The translations under genes were made by a program, and so were the position numbers. From UBA1672 sp964587815 (GTDB lineage: Bacteria > Pseudomonadota > Alphaproteobacteria > Micavibrionales > Micavibrionaceae): DNA of 64,000 nt. Positions 7,676 through 17,239 of the stretch are shown piece by piece. The notes beneath the pieces are model-generated. The model was not told the DNA's origin, did no database searches, and saw nothing but the letters and a program-made list of their open reading frames with translations. The first letter of the stretch is position 1. Every line of letters begins with the position of its first letter. The stretch covers positions 70,569-134,568 of the forward strand of contig CAZPMH010000003.1 of NCBI GenBank assembly GCA_964587815.1. The letters are read 5' to 3'.

Positions 7676-8944
7676 ATGATCGGATTTAATTACAAAAACA
7701 ACATCTTACATGTTGATCAACTGCCCTTGACCGAAATTGCCAAACAATTTGGTACGCCGTCCTATGTCTACTCCGCAGGCATCGTGCGTGAACAATATAA
7801 TGCGCTGAAAAATGCCATGAAGAAGATATTGCCCGCCGATCGTCAACCTTTGCTTTGCTACGCGTGCAAAGCTAATTCAAATACAGCCATTCTAAAAATA
7901 CTCGAACGCCTCGGCGCAGGCCTTGAAATCGTATCCGAAGGGGAGCTAAAGCGCGGCCTCACCGCTGGCTTTTCGGGCGAACGCATCATCTCAACCAGCT
8001 TCGGCAAAAACCAAACCGAGATCGAAGCCTGCTTGAATGCAAACTTGCTGCAATTCAACATCGAAGCACCGGAAGAGCTTGAAAATATCAATACCTGCGC
8101 GAAGAAAATGAACAAGGTCGCCGATGTCGTCTTTCGCCTGAACCCGAACGTTGCGGGCGGTGGAAACGATAAAATCAACACAGGCCGCAAGGAAGATAAG
8201 TTCGGCAACACCGAAAACGATATTATCGAATTATACGCAAAAGCAGCAGAAATGGATAATATCAATCCTGTTGGCGTATCTATTCACATCGGCTCACAAA
8301 TCACACAAGCCGAGGCGTTCAAACCCAGCTTCGAAAAACTTGCACAACTGACAAAAACCTTGCGCGCCGCAGGGCACACCGTCACGCATTTGGACATAGG
8401 CGGCGGCTTCCCAATCGCATACAACAATGAAAGCCTGCTTGATTTGGAAGAATATGCGCAATGGGTGCGCGATATTATCGTGCCCCTGGATACCAAAATT
8501 CAAATGGAGCCGGGCCGCTACATGGTTGGAAATGCAGGTGTTTTACTCTCAAAAATTGAATACATCAAAACAACACCGTCCAGACAATTCATCGTACTTG
8601 ATGCGGGCATGAACGACCTGATACGCCCAACCTTATACAGCGCGTTCCATAACATCCGCCCTGTTACACCATCAGGCAAAGGCAAAACGTTGTATGACAT
8701 TGTCGGCCCCATCTGCGAAAGCGGCGACATATTCGCCAAACAACGCGAAATCGAAACCGTGGAAAAAGATGATTACATCGTGTTTGATTCTGCTGGTGCC
8801 TATGGCTTCTCGATGGCATCAAATTACAACAGCCGCCCGATACCAGCTGAAATTTTGGTCGACGGCACAAATGTAAGCGTTGTAAATGAACGTCAAACAC
8901 TCGACGACTTAATCGCCCGCGAGACAATTCCAAGCTGGCTTTAA
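7676..8944 (+). CDS. lysA: diaminopimelate decarboxylase
   Basis: A 422-aa PLP enzyme that decarboxylates meso-diaminopimelate to L-lysine. The PLP lysine lies in CYACKANSNTAILK (Lys65). HIGSQI, HLDIGGGFPIAY and MEPGRYMVGNAGVL are the expected PLP- and substrate-binding loops. GPICESGD near the C-terminus carries the conserved cysteine that completes the active site across the dimer, and FDSAGAYGFSMASNYN closes the fold. No strong Shine-Dalgarno is present, so translation probably depends on lptM six bases upstream. Confidence 0.97.
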   Translation: MIGFNYKNNILHVDQLPLTEIAKQFGTPSYVYSAGIVREQYNALKNAMKKILPADRQPLLCYACKANSNTAILKILERLGAGLEIVSEGELKRGLTAGFSGERIISTSFGKNQTEIEACLNANLLQFNIEAPEELENINTCAKKMNKVADVVFRLNPNVAGGGNDKINTGRKEDKFGNTENDIIELYAKAAEMDNINPVGVSIHIGSQITQAEAFKPSFEKLAQLTKTLRAAGHTVTHLDIGGGFPIAYNNESLLDLEEYAQWVRDIIVPLDTKIQMEPGRYMVGNAGVLLSKIEYIKTTPSRQFIVLDAGMNDLIRPTLYSAFHNIRPVTPSGKGKTLYDIVGPICESGDIFAKQREIETVEKDDYIVFDSAGAYGFSMASNYNSRPIPAEILVDGTNVSVVNERQTLDDLIARETIPSWL

Positions 8945-8972
8945 ACGCGAAAACACTTTATTCTAAAGGCAT

Positions 8973-11822
8973 ATGTTAGATCCGTTAGATTACGAGAACA
9001 GGCCATATTTGAGCGCGCTTTCCAAAACGCGCCGCCGCGCCTTTCTCGTACTCACTTTGGAACGTCTTGTCTCTCACACATGGCGGCCAATATCTTGGGT
9101 CTTATTCTTCTCAGGCCTATGGATGATGGGAATTCCCGAATTCTTGGGCAAAACATCAGAAGTCCTGACCAGCCTGATTTTCTTCGCAGGTATCATTTAT
9201 TTCATCCGCAAAGATATTCTAACCTTTAAATTTCCCAACGACACCAATCTTGATCGTGCGATCGAAACCAAAACAACGCTACCGCGCGGGCAAATTGCCC
9301 TTATCGAAGACAATCTGGCAAATCCGAAAAACAAATACACACGCTCCCTTTGGAACTCAGCGCAAAAGTCAGCTTTGCATACGTTAAAGGCACTAAGAAC
9401 ACCAAATTTAAAAGCGGTTATGGTGCGTCTTGACCCGTTCGCACTCAGATTTTTAGCCGTTCTGTTCTTTATTTCAGGGTTTATGCTCTCACCCTATCAA
9501 TGGCAGAGTAAAATCTACAACGGCCTGTTCCCCGTTACGCTTTCATCGATAACGTCTGCCCCCTCATCAGCCGTCACATTATGGATTGAGCCGCCTGAAT
9601 ATACGCGCATGGATAAAATCCAGATAACCGGCGCAGGCACGTATGACGGCACATTAAAAATGCCCGAGGGCAGCACAATAAAAGCACGTATCCAAACAAA
9701 CTTTGGGAAATACGCTTCTCCAAAACTAAACATGGGGAATGCATCCTTACCTATGGAAGATTTAGGTGAAGGCTTCTACAGCATTGAAACAACAATTCAG
9801 CCAGGCTCTACACTATCCATAACTCAAAGCATTTTCCCGCGAGCGACATGGCCCTACCACCACATTATCGATACACCTCCTGAAATTTACGCAGGTAACA
9901 AATCTACACCTGAAACTGATGAGACTGATGAACAGGCAAACCAAGAAAATGCCGAAGAAAATCAAATAGCAGAAGCGGAGCCCCAACAAGGCCCCGATGA
10001 AAACGAAGAAGCAGAAGAGCTGTTTGAAATCATCGAAAAAGCACAAATCAGATTTCCACTGCGGGTCAAAGACGATTACAGCGTCAAAGAATTAAAAATG
10101 GTGATGGACATCGCAGACTTCGTCGAAGAAAAACCACTCGGCGAAATGGCAACCGAAACCCGCCTCATCGTCTCCGCGCCCGACACGGAGCTCAAAATAT
10201 CACCCATATATGACATGACATGGCATACATGGGCAGGGCTCCCCGTCACATTTGAATACACCGTCTTTGACCATAAAGGGCAAAGCCAGACGCTAGAGAA
10301 AATTAGCATCACGCTGCCAGAGCGCAACTTCGAACACCCAATGGCAAAATCAGTCATCGCCATGCGCAAACAGCTCGCATGGCAGTATCGCGACAGCTTT
10401 AGAAGTATTTCCAACAACCTTGAGGCTTTGCTCACCGCGCCCGATTACTTCCAAAACAATCCCGTAACATATCTTGCAATTAAAACCGCAAGTGCTCGCC
10501 TGAAATACGTTGAAAACAAAAAACAAGACGAGCGCACAGAAGCCGCGCGAGAAGTTATTAAACTTCTATGGGCAATTGCAATCAGCGTTGAGGATGGCAA
10601 TTTAGCACTCGCAATGCGCGAACTGCGTGACGCACAGCGTGAACTTGAAAACGCCATGCGCGATCCAAACACAAGCGATGAAGAAATTGATCGCCTGATG
10701 CGTAATTTGCGCGAAAAAATGAACAATTACTTCGCCGAAATGCAGCGCGACCTTCAAAAGCGTATGGAAAACGGCGAGGAATTTCCCGAATTTTCAGAAG
10801 AAGATTTTGGCGAAATTATTTCCCCAGACGCGCTCTCAAAACTTATGGAAGAAATTGAACAGGCCATGCGCGATGGCGATGAACAAAAAGCGCAAGAGCT
10901 TATGTCTAAACTCCAGCGCATGATGGAAATGATGGACTCCGCACAAGGCGCACAAATGCCAAAAGATATGGAGGTCATGAAAAAGGGCGTCAACGAGCTT
11001 CAAGAACTGATCGAACGTCAAGAACAGCTTTTAGAACAAACAGAAAAACGCGCATCAAAAGATTATCGTAGCGATTGGATTGAACAAAACCGCAACCGCA
11101 ACAACGCGCAAAGCCGCCCTCAGAATAATTCTGATCAAAACCAGCTGACGGAACGCTCTCTCAAAACACTGCAAGATATGCTGGAAGAATTCGGCATGAA
11201 CACCGCCCCGCCTGAGCCGGAAAACAACGAGCCGCGCGAAGAACAGCAAAGCCAAAAAGAAAATGAAAACGCGGATCAAGCTGAACAACAAGATAACCGG
11301 CAATCTCAGGAAAGCACCGAGTCTGACATAACAAATCAACAGGCGAAAACCGAACAAGACGCCCTACGATACGTTCTCGGCCAACTCATGCTGGATGTTG
11401 CAGAACATCTTGATGACATCCCCGAAAGCATGGGCGAGGCCGAACAAGAAATGCGCAAATCAGCTGATCAACTCGGAAAAGACAACCCGAGCGGCTCAAT
11501 TCCACATCAGGAAGAAGCCATCAGAAAACTGAAAGACGCGCAAGATAATCTCAACCAGCAGTTCCAACAACGCATGCAGCAAATGGTTGGCATCGGTTCA
11601 GGCACGGCTGGCGGAAACCGTAAATACGACCCCCTCGGTCGCCCCTATGGTGGTAAAGAAGACAATAACGGCAAAACAACCGACAGCGACGTTAAAATCC
11701 CGGAGGAAGCCGAGAAAAAACGCATTGAAGAGATCATTAAAGAATTAAGAGATAAATCTAGTGATCGCTCCCGCCCGCGTGAGGAGCTTGAATATTATCG
11801 CCGCCTGCTCCGCCAATTTTAG
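8973..11822 (+). CDS. TIGR02302 / DUF4175 family membrane protein
   Basis: A 949-aa protein of the alphaproteobacterial TIGR02302 (DUF4175) family, normally found just after lysA, as here. Hydrophobic segments lie near residues 32-52, 58-75 and 155-175. A periplasmic beta-rich region follows (TLWIEPPEYTRMDKIQITG), then an acidic linker and a long predicted helical, coiled-coil half rich in Glu, Gln, Met and Arg (EIEQAMRDGDEQKAQELMSK). The end PREELEYYRRLLRQF is typical. Function is unknown; the architecture suggests an inner-membrane protein with a large periplasmic part. The last 65 bases overlap the convergent zinc-ribbon gene. Confidence 0.88.
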   Translation: MLDPLDYENRPYLSALSKTRRRAFLVLTLERLVSHTWRPISWVLFFSGLWMMGIPEFLGKTSEVLTSLIFFAGIIYFIRKDILTFKFPNDTNLDRAIETKTTLPRGQIALIEDNLANPKNKYTRSLWNSAQKSALHTLKALRTPNLKAVMVRLDPFALRFLAVLFFISGFMLSPYQWQSKIYNGLFPVTLSSITSAPSSAVTLWIEPPEYTRMDKIQITGAGTYDGTLKMPEGSTIKARIQTNFGKYASPKLNMGNASLPMEDLGEGFYSIETTIQPGSTLSITQSIFPRATWPYHHIIDTPPEIYAGNKSTPETDETDEQANQENAEENQIAEAEPQQGPDENEEAEELFEIIEKAQIRFPLRVKDDYSVKELKMVMDIADFVEEKPLGEMATETRLIVSAPDTELKISPIYDMTWHTWAGLPVTFEYTVFDHKGQSQTLEKISITLPERNFEHPMAKSVIAMRKQLAWQYRDSFRSISNNLEALLTAPDYFQNNPVTYLAIKTASARLKYVENKKQDERTEAAREVIKLLWAIAISVEDGNLALAMRELRDAQRELENAMRDPNTSDEEIDRLMRNLREKMNNYFAEMQRDLQKRMENGEEFPEFSEEDFGEIISPDALSKLMEEIEQAMRDGDEQKAQELMSKLQRMMEMMDSAQGAQMPKDMEVMKKGVNELQELIERQEQLLEQTEKRASKDYRSDWIEQNRNRNNAQSRPQNNSDQNQLTERSLKTLQDMLEEFGMNTAPPEPENNEPREEQQSQKENENADQAEQQDNRQSQESTESDITNQQAKTEQDALRYVLGQLMLDVAEHLDDIPESMGEAEQEMRKSADQLGKDNPSGSIPHQEEAIRKLKDAQDNLNQQFQQRMQQMVGIGSGTAGGNRKYDPLGRPYGGKEDNNGKTTDSDVKIPEEAEKKRIEEIIKELRDKSSDRSRPREELEYYRRLLRQF

Positions 11823-12579
11823 ATGTATCCACTGCATTTAAATCAGATAAAGCCGCAAGGCTAAATCCAACACGCAACATATCAACATCATCTAAATCAC
11901 GCTGAAAATTAAGCGCATGATCAAAGGCGAAAATTTCCTCCGCATCTAAAACATGCTTGTCAGACATTATTGGAGCCGAACCAACAACTGCATCGCTCCC
12001 ATCCAAAAAATCCACTTTCATATGTGGCAGCTTAACCACACCGGCATTCAGATTAATTAAATTCCCTGAGACACGCAAAACATACCCGTCATAAGACGCC
12101 TGCAATGCATCAAATAAAACACCATCAGCAAAGTTGCTTTCATCAAGCCCTAAACTTGCATAAAGAACCCTACTCTCAGGCCAGCTTTGTTTGATGGCCT
12201 CTCTGTTTAAAACACCATACATCAGCGTCAAAACAAAAAGAATAAGCACAAAGACGGCACTCGTTACGCGACTTCTTCTTTGGTCAAGCTGCTCAACGAA
12301 ACGTGAGGGAATATTAACCTCATCATCGCTACCACTATCGCGCATGAGCAAATCAAACATGCCATCATCATCTTCTTCTTGATCAGGTGAATCAAACTCA
12401 GCTTGAGGCGCGTTTTTCTGCTCTAAAGCTTCAATCTCGCGCAAATCATCATCATCAGGGATAGGGTCTTGAAACCACGTATTTTCGCAAACAGAACAGC
12501 GAACCGTACGCCCCTCCTCTCCTAACAGCGAGACAGAAACCTTAAAGTGACTATGACAATTTGGGCAGACAGAAATCAT
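11758..12579 (-). CDS. MJ0042-type zinc-ribbon membrane protein (DUF3426-like)
   Basis: A 273-aa protein. The N-terminal zinc ribbon has CPNC (residues 5-8) and CSVC (28-31), with GRTVRCSVCENTWFQDP matching the MJ0042 finger. An acidic linker follows, then a membrane span at about 103-122 (AVFVLILFVLTLMYGVL), then a C-terminal domain resembling DUF3426 (YDGYVLRVSGNLINLNAG, HMKVDFLDG). It sits divergent from the ftsEX operon, a position such proteins hold in related genomes. Suggested topology: zinc ribbon in the cytoplasm, C-terminal domain in the periplasm. Function unknown. The last 22 codons overlap the DUF4175 gene on the other strand. Confidence 0.85.
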   Translation of the reverse strand: MISVCPNCHSHFKVSVSLLGEEGRTVRCSVCENTWFQDPIPDDDDLREIEALEQKNAPQAEFDSPDQEEDDDGMFDLLMRDSGSDDEVNIPSRFVEQLDQRRSRVTSAVFVLILFVLTLMYGVLNREAIKQSWPESRVLYASLGLDESNFADGVLFDALQASYDGYVLRVSGNLINLNAGVVKLPHMKVDFLDGSDAVVGSAPIMSDKHVLDAEEIFAFDHALNFQRDLDDVDMLRVGFSLAALSDLNAVDTSKIGGAGGDNIQAPHAGGSDH

Positions 12580-12682
12580 TGCACATGTGCTTTTCTTATT
12601 TTAAGATATCCACAATTACGCAGTAGGCTTTTACTTTTTTACAGAGAAGCAACCTTGTGATTTAAACACAGAAGGCCCCCAC

Positions 12683-13477
12683 ATGTATAATAGATTTTCA
12701 CAACAATGCCTTATATATTCTTCAATTTTAACAGGTCTTTGCGCGCTGACGCTTACACCGAACACCGCATTCGCGACCGAAACAGCTGCAAAATACGCAA
12801 CTGAAAAATACCAAGGCGCATGCCAAGAGCAAAAACGCACCTGCATCATGGCAGAAATACTAAAAGATGCAGAAGGAATCGACAATACGGACTGGAAAGA
12901 CATTACTTTCAGAGAGCTGGCAAAAACATACGCTTTCGAAGGTGACTTCGAAAAGGCCGTAGAAGTTATGCGCATGATAACAAACCCCGACACAACCGCC
13001 CTTACAATCCGCGGCATCGGCATGGTAATCGCTCAACAAGAACATACTGAAGAAGATTTAAATCGAATGTTTGCAAGACTGCTTCATGAAGCCGGGCTTA
13101 TATCGCATCCCCCATCAAACGCCATCGCCTTAACATACGTCGCGATGGCGCAAGCCTTAAGCGGAGATGACGAAGGCGCATGGAAAACCGCTCAAACCAT
13201 GAATAACGCAGCGTTAAGAAACAAAGCCTATGGTGAGACCGCAGAGATACAGGCACAAAAAGGGAAGTTTGATGCCGCACAAACCAGTATAGAAAAGATT
13301 GAAAGTATCGCATTCCGTAATAAAGCTTACGAAATTGTATCAAAAATACTGGCTGATAACGGCAATTTCAAACAAGCCTATGCTGCCGCGACCTCCATCG
13401 AAAACCCGTATAAAAAGACACAGAGCCTGCAATATATTCTGGACAAGCAAGCCCCGAGGGAAGTCAAATTTCAATGA
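12683..13477 (+). CDS. secreted helical-repeat protein coupled to ftsE
   Basis: A 264-aa protein with a signal peptide (LTGLCALTLTPNTAFA, cleavage expected after AFA). The mature protein consists of predicted helix pairs resembling TPR/Sel1-like repeats: ELAKTYAFEGDFEKAVEVM, YGETAEIQAQKGKFDAAQTS, AYEIVSKILADNGNFKQAY. A disulfide may join the two cysteines of ACQEQKRTC. It has AAGGC before the ATG and its stop overlaps the ftsE start as ATGA, so translation is coupled. FtsEX systems work through periplasmic partners, so a partner role is plausible but not shown. No named family recognised. Confidence 0.82.
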   Translation: MYNRFSQQCLIYSSILTGLCALTLTPNTAFATETAAKYATEKYQGACQEQKRTCIMAEILKDAEGIDNTDWKDITFRELAKTYAFEGDFEKAVEVMRMITNPDTTALTIRGIGMVIAQQEHTEEDLNRMFARLLHEAGLISHPPSNAIALTYVAMAQALSGDDEGAWKTAQTMNNAALRNKAYGETAEIQAQKGKFDAAQTSIEKIESIAFRNKAYEIVSKILADNGNFKQAYAAATSIENPYKKTQSLQYILDKQAPREVKFQ

Positions 13478-14202
13478 AAAAAACATCTGATGGCCCCAAC
13501 GTCATACAGTTTGAAAATGTAAGATTTAAATATAATCAGAATGAAGATGACGTATTAAAAGACGTTAACTTTACGCTGAAAACAGGATCATACCATTTTC
13601 TGACAGGCCCCAGCGGAGCCGGAAAAACATCTCTGATCAATCTGCTCTATCTTGGCCAAAGGCCAACATCAGGCCAACTCACGCTATTTGGCAAAAACAT
13701 CAACACAACCAACAGAGATGACCTGCACAAAATTCGCCAGAGCATCGGCGTTGTGTTTCAAGATTTTCGCCTGCTGAACCATCTTACGACTTTCGACAAT
13801 GTCGCCCTGCCTTTACGAATAACCGGCCGACCTGAAAAAGAAATCAAATCCCACGTCGGCGAGCTCCTCGAATGGGTGGGCTTAAGCAAGGAAAAAGACA
13901 AAAACCCAAACACCCTTTCAGGTGGGCAACAACAACGCATCGCAATTGCCCGCGCCGTTATCGCACAACCGAAATTGATCTTGGCAGACGAACCAACAGG
14001 AAACCTCGACGATGAAATCGGCTTTCGTCTGATGGGCCTTTTCGAACAACTTAACCGTATGGGAACAACAATTGTTATTGCCACACATAACCAGAACATA
14101 ATCGAACAATTCGCCCACCCCTGCTTGCGCTTACGAAACGGAACGGTGTATCAAGATACCGATACGTTCAAAATCGCACAGAAGATTCGCCATGTCTTTT
14201 AA
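13474..14202 (+). CDS. ftsE: cell-division ABC transporter ATPase FtsE
   Basis: A 242-aa ABC ATPase. Walker A is GPSGAGKTS, the Q-loop is VFQDFRLL, the signature LSGGQQQRIAIARAV, Walker B LILADEPTGNLD, and the H-loop IATHNQNI. The sequence FENVRFKYNQNEDDVLKDVN at the start and NHLTTFDNVALPL after the Q-loop are FtsE-like. FtsE powers FtsX, which acts at the septum to switch on periplasmic peptidoglycan hydrolases. The ORF begins within the stop of the upstream secreted-protein gene and ends 11 bases inside ftsX. Confidence 0.95.
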   Translation: MKKTSDGPNVIQFENVRFKYNQNEDDVLKDVNFTLKTGSYHFLTGPSGAGKTSLINLLYLGQRPTSGQLTLFGKNINTTNRDDLHKIRQSIGVVFQDFRLLNHLTTFDNVALPLRITGRPEKEIKSHVGELLEWVGLSKEKDKNPNTLSGGQQQRIAIARAVIAQPKLILADEPTGNLDDEIGFRLMGLFEQLNRMGTTIVIATHNQNIIEQFAHPCLRLRNGTVYQDTDTFKIAQKIRHVF

Positions 14203-15163
14203 GTCTCGGTTAAGCCCCGCCGAAAAAATTGCACAAACAAAAGAAAAACTCTCAAGCGCAGGGCATAAAACTAAGCACGACATCCCGCTAAATAAAAGCA
14301 AAGATACTCAATTCCTAACTCTTCTTATCGCCCTGATGAGCATATTGCTGACCCTGTCCTTTTCAGGCGCAATGGCTTTAAGCCAACTTACGCAAAAATG
14401 GTCATCAGGTTTGGAAGATAAATTAACAATAGAAATCCCCGTAGAAACACAAAGTGGACCTCCGCTGACATCAGACCGCATAAAAAAAGAACAAAACAAA
14501 ATATACGAAGCCCTAAAGAATCATGAATTCGTAAAGTCTGTTGAAATTATGCAGCAAGAAGAAATTGAAACGCTTCTCTCGCCCTGGCTTAATGAAAACC
14601 TATCTCTTGCAGAAATTCCCTTACCCGGCCTTATCGCCTTAGAGCTTAAGCCAAACGCGCCTGATGACATCGTCAATCAACTCGAAGACGACATAAGAAC
14701 ACTATCACCACACGCATACTTGGAAACCCACGAAGAGTGGCTTTCAGATATCATTGCATTCATCAATATAATAAAAACGATATCCCTACTCTTAACGCTT
14801 CTGGTCACGGCCATAACCTTAATCGCGATCATCTCAGGCATAAGAACCCGTATGATCGTTCATAAAAAAGAAATAGAATTGCTGCATTACATGGGCGCAA
14901 CAGACAAGTACATTGCAGCTCAATTCCAAAGGCACACGCTCATACTGACACTAAAAGGAGCAACAATCGGAACCGCTATCGGGATTCTCGTTGTTCTGCT
15001 CGCCGCCTGGAACCTAAGCTCGATCAACTCAGATCTTATCCCTCGCTCTGAAATCCACGGATTAACGATACTAAAGCTCTTGCTCATTCCGCTCATCCTG
15101 TCAGCATTAGCAATGCTTGTTACACGCGTAACGCTCTTGAACTCCCTGTCTAAAATACCGTAA
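14192..15163 (+). CDS. ftsX: cell-division permease FtsX
   Basis: A 323-aa membrane protein with four expected helices: one near residues 46-68 (LIALMSILLTLSFSGAMALS), then a periplasmic domain of about 120 residues, then three helices near 195-220, 248-275 and 290-312. ELLHYMGATDKYIAAQFQRH is the conserved FtsX/MacB-type cytoplasmic coupling region. The periplasmic loop (KSVEIMQQEEIETLLSPWL) is where FtsX binds hydrolase activators in other bacteria. It overlaps ftsE by 11 bases. Confidence 0.92.
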   Translation: MSFKSRLSPAEKIAQTKEKLSSAGHKTKHDIPLNKSKDTQFLTLLIALMSILLTLSFSGAMALSQLTQKWSSGLEDKLTIEIPVETQSGPPLTSDRIKKEQNKIYEALKNHEFVKSVEIMQQEEIETLLSPWLNENLSLAEIPLPGLIALELKPNAPDDIVNQLEDDIRTLSPHAYLETHEEWLSDIIAFINIIKTISLLLTLLVTAITLIAIISGIRTRMIVHKKEIELLHYMGATDKYIAAQFQRHTLILTLKGATIGTAIGILVVLLAAWNLSSINSDLIPRSEIHGLTILKLLLIPLILSALAMLVTRVTLLNSLSKIP

Positions 15164-15174
15164 AAAGAAGCGTG

Positions 15175-15741
15175 ATGATAAAAAAAATAACGAGGCTTAC
15201 AGTGTTCACGACACTAATCCTGTGGATTGGCGGCTACGGCATATTTCTGAACCATATAGCAACAGTAAAGCCCGAGATGCCACAACAACAAACAGACGCT
15301 GTCGTAGTATTAACGGGCGGAAATCACCGCATCGCAACGGGATTGGAATTATTCGCACAAGAAAATGCGCCCTACCTGTTCATAACAGGTGTAAACAAAG
15401 CCACAACAAAACAAGATATCTTATCAGTCCATAAAGGTAAAAAACTTCCCGAATGCTGTGTAGAACTAGGCTATGATGCGACAACAACATACGAAAACGC
15501 ATTTGAAACGAAAGCATGGTTGGCAGGAAAAAATATATCAAAGATAAGGTTGGTCACATCTCCTTATCACATGCCGCGCACTGCATTGGAATTCTCCCAT
15601 GTACTGAAAGATGTAGAAATATTGCAACATCCTGTTGTTAAGCCCGACCACAGCCCTAAAAAACTGGCATTTTGGCGAATTACATTTGATGAGTACAACA
15701 AAACACTCTACCGTTATGTGCGCTTGAAATTACCGGAATAA
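15175..15741 (+). CDS. YdcF/SanA-like DUF218 membrane protein
   Basis: About 188 aa with an N-terminal membrane anchor (LTVFTTLILWIGGYGIFL) and a DUF218 domain: TDAVVVLTGGNHRIATGLELF, LFITGVNK, TTYENAFETKAWL and LVTSPYHMPRTALEF. DUF218 proteins such as ElyC and SanA act on envelope integrity and lipid carrier metabolism, although the reaction is poorly defined. A GTG at 15172 is an alternative start; the ATG has better spacing to AAGAAG. It follows ftsX by about 11 bases, the usual alphaproteobacterial order, and precedes plsC. Confidence 0.85.
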   Translation: MIKKITRLTVFTTLILWIGGYGIFLNHIATVKPEMPQQQTDAVVVLTGGNHRIATGLELFAQENAPYLFITGVNKATTKQDILSVHKGKKLPECCVELGYDATTTYENAFETKAWLAGKNISKIRLVTSPYHMPRTALEFSHVLKDVEILQHPVVKPDHSPKKLAFWRITFDEYNKTLYRYVRLKLPE

Positions 15742-15763
15742 AGCACGAAGAAACGACCGATAA

Positions 15764-17239
15764 ATGCATCCAAATTTTATTCGCTCAACCCTGTTTAATT
15801 TGCTGTTTTATGTTTTAACGGCTCTAAGCTGCATTGCATTATTACCAACCCTTGTTCTGCCACGCCGCTATTACATGGCCGTCGTCTACGGCTTCGTAAA
15901 CGTCACATGGTTTTTGGAAAAATACGTCCTCGGCCTGAATTTCGTTATTAAAGGGATTGAACATATGCCACAATCAGGCGCATTTATTGTCGCCTGCAAA
16001 CATCTATCCGCATACGAAACCTTCAAATTACATATCTTATTTAAAGACCCCTCCGTCATTTTAAAAAAGGAGCTGTTAAAGATTCCGCTTTGGGGAAAGT
16101 ATTTGCAAAAAAGCGATGTGATAGCGATTGACCGCTCCACACCCAAAGATGCCGTCCGCTCCATTCAGGAGGGAGCAAAGCGTGTCGCCGCACAAGGCAG
16201 GCCGATCATTATATTCCCCCAAGGCACGCGTGTACTCCCTGACACACCAATCGAGAAAAAACCCTACAAAATTGGAGTGATGCGCGTGCAGGAAGCAACG
16301 GGCCTTCCCATCATTCCAATCGCGACCAATACAGGTGCGTTCTACCCCAAAAAAGGCTGGAGCAAACATCAAGGCGTTATCACTTTCGAAATACTCCCTC
16401 CGATGGAATATGATCCCGATGCTGACATAGGCAAGCAACTCAAAATGCTGGAAACAAACGTAGAGAACGCATCAAATGCGCTCATTGAAGACGCACATCA
16501 ACAAATAGAACAACGAAAGAAAAAAAGCCTGCTCGGCTTACTTCTGATTCTGTTTTTCCTAGGCATGACATACACCGCATATTGGTTTTACGCCGCGAAC
16601 AAAGTGGAAGAACACGTAAAACAATCCATGCTTGAGATCAAAAACAACCCGAATGTCTCTCTCTACGTGTCTCAACCACCGCAAGTATCAGGGTTTCCGG
16701 GTAAGATAAATGTGACACTGCCAACCCAGATTATTGCGCAAAATGACCAATCTGTTGAAATCAATAAAATCACCGCAACAGGCTGGCCCATTCCATTTTC
16801 TCCAATAGACATCCACGCCGATACAATAAGCCTGACATCCCCCTTTTGGTCATCACCTATTACGTTAGATAACCTGAAAATCGACCTGACATATGGCCAA
16901 GACGATATAACACTCACTCATGCGGAAATTTCCAGCGGTCGTACAAAAGCAATCGCAACAGGCTACATCAAAAACCTCAACGCCCCCTACCCCGAATTTA
17001 ACATCGCCCTAACCTTGCAAAAACACGAAGAATTTCTCACCATGCTTTTAAAAAGCAACGCGATTAATCAGGACGCAGGCGCAATGCTAACTTTCGCATT
17101 ACAAGCCTTGAACAGAAAAGGCGCGATTCAAGCCACACTCAAAAGCGATAAAAACCGCTTATTTTTAGGGCCGCTGCAGGTGTATGAATTCCCGCTTATA
17201 ATTCAGGAAGAAACGCCAAAGCGCACCGCACCGTATTAA
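15764..17239 (+). CDS. PlsC-type acyltransferase fused to a DUF2125-like domain
   Basis: A 491-aa protein, twice the length of a normal PlsC. Residues 1-240 are a 1-acyl-glycerol-3-phosphate acyltransferase domain that would make phosphatidic acid. The catalytic block is KHLSAYET (HX4E rather than HX4D) and the substrate block is FPQGTRV rather than FPEGTR. A basic stretch and a membrane helix (about 260-280, LLILFFLGMTYTAYWFYAA) lead into a beta-rich periplasmic domain resembling DUF2125 (QVSGFPGKINVTL, ATGWPIPFSPIDIHAD). In relatives DUF2125 is usually a separate gene nearby. The stop overlaps the convergent tyrC stop by four bases. The DUF2125 label rests on pattern and position. Confidence 0.85.
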   Translation: MHPNFIRSTLFNLLFYVLTALSCIALLPTLVLPRRYYMAVVYGFVNVTWFLEKYVLGLNFVIKGIEHMPQSGAFIVACKHLSAYETFKLHILFKDPSVILKKELLKIPLWGKYLQKSDVIAIDRSTPKDAVRSIQEGAKRVAAQGRPIIIFPQGTRVLPDTPIEKKPYKIGVMRVQEATGLPIIPIATNTGAFYPKKGWSKHQGVITFEILPPMEYDPDADIGKQLKMLETNVENASNALIEDAHQQIEQRKKKSLLGLLLILFFLGMTYTAYWFYAANKVEEHVKQSMLEIKNNPNVSLYVSQPPQVSGFPGKINVTLPTQIIAQNDQSVEINKITATGWPIPFSPIDIHADTISLTSPFWSSPITLDNLKIDLTYGQDDITLTHAEISSGRTKAIATGYIKNLNAPYPEFNIALTLQKHEEFLTMLLKSNAINQDAGAMLTFALQALNRKGAIQATLKSDKNRLFLGPLQVYEFPLIIQEETPKRTAPY

